Source: an archaeon
GTDB taxonomy: Archaea > Nanobdellota > Nanobdellia > Pacearchaeales > GW2011-AR1
NCBI GenBank assembly: GCA_030593225.1
Contig: JAUVHP010000015.1
Location: forward strand, 1-15,934
Direction of reading: 5' to 3'
DNA length: 15,934 nucleotides
Shown here piece after piece: positions 13,971 through 15,934 of this stretch; position 1 is the stretch's first letter, and each line of letters begins with the position of its first letter. The notes under the pieces were generated by a model. It made no database searches. It saw nothing but the letters and a program-made list of their open reading frames with translations, and was not told where the DNA came from. The position numbers and the translations under genes were made by a program.

Positions 13971-14441
13971 ATGTACCTCCCAATAAAAATCTTAAACACA
14001 CGCGAAAAAGCAGAAATAGAAAACAAACTAAAAACACAATTTGGAATAAAATCAATTCCAGGAATTTTATTAAAACGCGGAGCAGAAAGAATTTTTCTAT
14101 ATCAAGGAAACTTCACAGAAAAAGAAATAAAAAAACTCGACTACCTAAAAATAAATGTTGAAAGAGTTGGAGTATATTTCTGCAAATTTCAAAACAATGA
14201 AATACGGCTTTCAATTGAAGGTGTACAAATTTTGCAAGACCAAATTACAAAAAATATATTTGAATTAAATAAAGAACAATCTGAAATTTGGATGAAAGGA
14301 AATGAATTAAATATAAAAACAGGAATTAAAGGTTTTGCAATTATGAAATACAAAAATGATTTTTTAGGTTGCGGAAAAGCTTCAGAAGAAAAAATAACAA
14401 ACTTTATTCCAAAAAACAGAAGATTAAAAGAAAAGAGCTAA
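13971..14441 (+). CDS. PUA-domain RNA-binding protein (NOL1/NOP2-associated type)
   Basis: This 156-aa protein has an N-terminal alpha/beta segment (1-70) and a C-terminal PUA-like domain. The PUA features are GVYFCKFQNNEIRLSIEGVQIL (67-88), a KGFAIMKYKNDFLGCGKA strand pair (119-136) and the ending FIPKNRRLKEKS. This ending resembles archaeal PUA proteins annotated with the NOL1/NOP2/Sun group, which often lie next to an NSUN methyltransferase gene, as here. It probably binds tRNA or rRNA. The last 30 or so codons (14347-14434) are repeated exactly at 15090-15177, with a vapBC module between. The present stop (TAA at 14439-14441) lies just past the repeat end, so the final residue or two may have changed. 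Confidence 0.8.
   Translation: MYLPIKILNTREKAEIENKLKTQFGIKSIPGILLKRGAERIFLYQGNFTEKEIKKLDYLKINVERVGVYFCKFQNNEIRLSIEGVQILQDQITKNIFELNKEQSEIWMKGNELNIKTGIKGFAIMKYKNDFLGCGKASEEKITNFIPKNRRLKEKS
14347..14434. repeat. 88-bp direct repeat, left copy (3' end of the PUA gene)
   Basis: It is identical base for base to 15090-15177. The left copy is part of the intact PUA gene. The repeats enclose 655 bp holding vapC, vapB and the vapBC promoter. Complete identity in noncoding DNA points to a recent event. Confidence 0.93.
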
Positions 14442-14448
14442 ATCATAT

Positions 14449-14817
14449 TTACTTTACAAACTCAACATTATCAAAATTTTCAAATTCCTTATCCCCTGTC
14501 AAAAACTTGATACCCATATTTTTAGCCATCATATAACTAATGCAATCAGTCATAGACATTTTTCTTTTCTTATACTTCACCCTAAAAATCATAGCTTCCT
14601 TAACAACAGAACTATCTGCATGAATAATAGCAGGAACAACTTCTTGAATATAATTCTCTGCCCCCTTAACATCTTCTCTAAATAATTTATAGCAAAATTC
14701 TGCAAAAATAAAATTATTAATTATGACTTCTGAAGAAATATAATTCTCATAATTTCTATTTTTATTCATTATTTCAATTAAAGCATAAGTATCAAAAATA
14801 AAAATATCCTCAGTCAT
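14449..14817 (-). CDS. vapC: VapC-type PIN-domain toxin (ribonuclease)
   Basis: The protein has the four PIN-domain acids in order. From the chosen ATG these are D9 (FDTYALIE), E40 (FAEFCY), D91 (SMTDCISY) and D109 (TGDKEFE). VapC toxins are Mg-dependent RNases that cleave tRNA or rRNA until bound by VapB. I chose the ATG at 14817 because it overlaps the vapB stop as ATGACTGA and has GAGGA about 8 nt upstream, typical of translational coupling. Starts at 14832 (ATG) and 14835 (TTG) are possible but overlap vapB more. The toxin gene converges with the PUA gene, with stop codons 7 nt apart. All catalytic acids are present, so it looks active. Confidence 0.88.
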   Translation of the reverse strand: MTEDIFIFDTYALIEIMNKNRNYENYISSEVIINNFIFAEFCYKLFREDVKGAENYIQEVVPAIIHADSSVVKEAMIFRVKYKKRKMSMTDCISYMMAKNMGIKFLTGDKEFENFDNVEFVK

Positions 14818-15031
14818 TATAAAGTTCCTCATCAATTTCTCGCATCATTTGCTCTACTGGTTTTTTAAATTTATGAGAACCAAACAATCTTCCAAGATTA
14901 ACCTTCTCTCTAACCAAAAATACTTTTATATCTTGCCCTTCTTGTAAATTTTCCTGATTAATCTTATTAAGAGGCACAACTACTCCAAATGAATTACCCC
15001 ATTTTCTCAATTTTGTTTTTATTTCAATCAT
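14810..15031 (-). CDS. vapB: VapB-type AbrB/SpoVT-fold antitoxin
   Basis: This 73-aa protein starts with a swapped-hairpin AbrB/SpoVT DNA-binding domain: KTKLRKWGNSFGVVVPLNKI at 5-24 is the diagnostic segment. The C-terminal part (about 45-73; FKKPVEQMMREIDEELYND) should wrap around the VapC toxin. It is the first gene of a two-gene operon with vapC and overlaps it by 8 nt. VapB or the VapBC complex normally represses its own promoter, and a near-perfect palindrome overlaps the TATA region upstream. Confidence 0.9.
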   Translation of the reverse strand: MIEIKTKLRKWGNSFGVVVPLNKINQENLQEGQDIKVFLVREKVNLGRLFGSHKFKKPVEQMMREIDEELYND

Positions 15032-15041
15032 GTATAAACAG

Positions 15042-15061
15042 TATAATTAAATTATATAAAC
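15042..15061 (-). promoter_or_regulatory. vapBC promoter with palindromic operator candidate
   Basis: TATAATTAAATTATA (15042-15056) is a palindrome around a single central base. It adjoins the minus-strand TATA-like TTTATATAAT about 25 nt before the vapB ATG. Position and symmetry suit autoregulation by VapB, which is inference. Confidence 0.5.
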
Positions 15062-15089
15062 TTTTCTAAAAAACCACATAATTTAACAG

Positions 15090-15187
15090 AATACAAAAAT
15101 GATTTTTTAGGTTGCGGAAAAGCTTCAGAAGAAAAAATAACAAACTTTATTCCAAAAAACAGAAGATTAAAAGAAAAAACTAATTAA
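15090..15187 (+). pseudogene. Orphan 3' end of the PUA gene (right copy of the 88-bp repeat)
   Basis: Bases 15090-15177 match the last part of the PUA gene exactly, and its frame continues to TAA at 15185-15187 (ending KEKTN instead of KEKS). No start or upstream gene body is present. The VTT-like gene on the other strand ends inside this copy (stop at 15167-15169). The original arrangement was probably a PUA gene whose end overlapped the VTT gene by about 20 bp, later separated by vapBC. Confidence 0.85.
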
Positions 15188-15709
15188 AAGCATTACAAAG
15201 AGAATTCTAAAAGTTCTGGGGACTAATCCAAAAATAATAAAATCCGTAAATTTAATTTTAAACGCCCCAGATAACCAACAAAAAAGAACATACGGGACCG
15301 GAGAAACAGATGCAATTAATAATGCAAATTTTCCATACTTACGAAATAATTTACAATATTTTTTTCTTTTCTTACTTTTACAAATTCGTTTAATATCTGA
15401 ATCTAAAAAATTTCTTCCAATAAAGAAACTAATAACACTTCCCAAATAACTTCCAAATAAAACAAACAAAAAAACATAATAAAAATTTAAACCAAAAATC
15501 AAACCCAAACTTGCAGGCACTTCAGGCCCAATAGGCTGCACAATAAAATCAACTAAAAAACCAAAAGCAAAAACTGCCAAATAACCATAAACTAAAATAC
15601 TTTTTTCTATAAGCAATTTTGCATAATTTAAATTAAAACCAACCAATAAAGCAATACCTAAAGAGAATATAATGAAAAAAATTAATCTATAAGGATTTTT
15701 TAGTTTCAT
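15167..15709 (-). CDS. VTT/DedA (SNARE-associated Golgi) family membrane protein
   Basis: This 180-aa polytopic protein shows the family landmarks: an acidic-proline entry loop GPEVPASLGLIFG (61-73), a small-residue helix GSYLGSVISFFIGRN (86-100), and a second half with RKYGKFALLIASVSPVPYVLFCWLSGAF. An arginine-containing last helix (VPRTFRIL) follows. DedA/VTT proteins are lipid scramblases or flippases, some needed for undecaprenyl-phosphate recycling in bacteria; in archaea the substrate is unknown. The C-terminus SFFF and stop are read antisense through the orphan PUA repeat. Minus-strand TATA-like sequence lies about 25-30 nt upstream. Confidence 0.85.
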   Translation of the reverse strand: MKLKNPYRLIFFIIFSLGIALLVGFNLNYAKLLIEKSILVYGYLAVFAFGFLVDFIVQPIGPEVPASLGLIFGLNFYYVFLFVLFGSYLGSVISFFIGRNFLDSDIKRICKSKKRKKYCKLFRKYGKFALLIASVSPVPYVLFCWLSGAFKIKFTDFIIFGLVPRTFRILFVMLLISFFF

Positions 15710-15764
15710 GAAATAACAAAAAGAAATTAATTAATAAAGTTTATCTAAAATTTAGAATAAAACA

Positions 15765-15776
15765 TTTTATAAAAAA
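15765..15776 (+). promoter_or_regulatory. TATA box for map
   Basis: TTTTATAAAAAA is centred 25 nt before the ATG at 15795, the same spacing as at polB, fen1, HEPN and the 7207 gene. Confidence 0.5.
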
Positions 15777-15794
15777 GAAATATCTTTCAAAATA

Positions 15795-15934
15795 ATGAAT
15801 AAAGAAAAAATAATTCAGGCAGGAAAAATTGCATCTCAAGTTAGAGATTATATTAAACCACAAATAAAAAAAGATGTTCCACTTTTAGAAATTGCAAATA
15901 AAATCGAAGATAAAATAATAGAACTAGGAGGAAA
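15795..15934 (+). CDS. map: Type II methionine aminopeptidase, 3'-truncated by the window
   Basis: An ATG opens a frame that runs off the window after 46 complete codons: MNKEKIIQAGKIASQVRDYI, then KPQIKKDVPLLEIANKIEDKIIELGG. The AGKIA segment and the LLEIANKIEDKIIELGG helix match the start of archaeal (type II) methionine aminopeptidases, which remove the initiator Met from nascent proteins using two metal ions. The metal-binding residues lie outside the window, so identification rests on the N-terminal pattern alone. The expected next residues would be near pAFP. Confidence 0.75.
   Translation, partial: MNKEKIIQAGKIASQVRDYIKPQIKKDVPLLEIANKIEDKIIELGG

Noticed and set aside
14435..15089. Insertion sequence or transposon carrying vapBC
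   Set aside because: No transposase and no terminal inverted repeats; the 88-bp direct repeats are too long for a transposition footprint.

Overview
The window is AT-rich (about 30 % G+C by eye) archaeal chromosomal DNA. The evidence is an archaeal-type information-processing gene set: RFC large subunit, FEN-1, family B DNA polymerase, Trm5-like methyltransferase, an archaeal NSUN m5C methyltransferase with a PUA partner, and type II methionine aminopeptidase. Most genes have a TATA-like box centred about 25 nt before the start codon, which fits leaderless archaeal mRNAs. Short genes, reduced domains and small membrane proteins of unknown function suggest a DPANN archaeon of the Woesearchaeota/Pacearchaeota kind. 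That placement is inference.

Layout. 1-979: 3' part of rfcL. 1187-2702 (minus): VanZ-like protein and a membrane-anchored thioredoxin-fold protein. 2823-4133: HerA-like ATPase, followed by 338 nt without an obvious gene that hold three copies of its own C-terminal tail and two hairpin elements. 4472-4936: small membrane protein and a possible 39-aa ORF. 4998-7109 (minus): Trm5-like enzyme, then a HEPN gene and an HTH-MNT gene (probable toxin-antitoxin pair) separated by 291 nt of duplicated palindromic promoters and another hairpin element. 7207-8178: membrane protein. 8251-9291 (minus) and 9541-12033 (plus): divergent fen1 and polB, both ending in PCNA-binding motifs. 12089-14441: a conserved-looking membrane protein, then NSUN methyltransferase, a small membrane protein and a PUA protein, the last three operon-like. 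14449-15031 (minus): a vapBC module between two identical 88-bp copies of the PUA gene's 3' end. 15167-15709 (minus): VTT/DedA-like protein. 15795 to the edge: start of map.

The most unusual content is structural. A hairpin element of about 58-80 nt with conserved edges (TGAG...CGAAT) and covarying arms occurs three times. For two of these the same flanking sequence is also present without the element. Gene edges are duplicated at three loci: herA-like tail, HEPN promoter and PUA 3' end. A hairpin with a TATA box in its loop recurs at HEPN and fen1 with unrelated but still complementary arms. A heptanucleotide tandem repeat has entered polB and the NSUN gene in frame, giving the same peptide. 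No transposase, integrase, rRNA, tRNA or CRISPR array was recognised.
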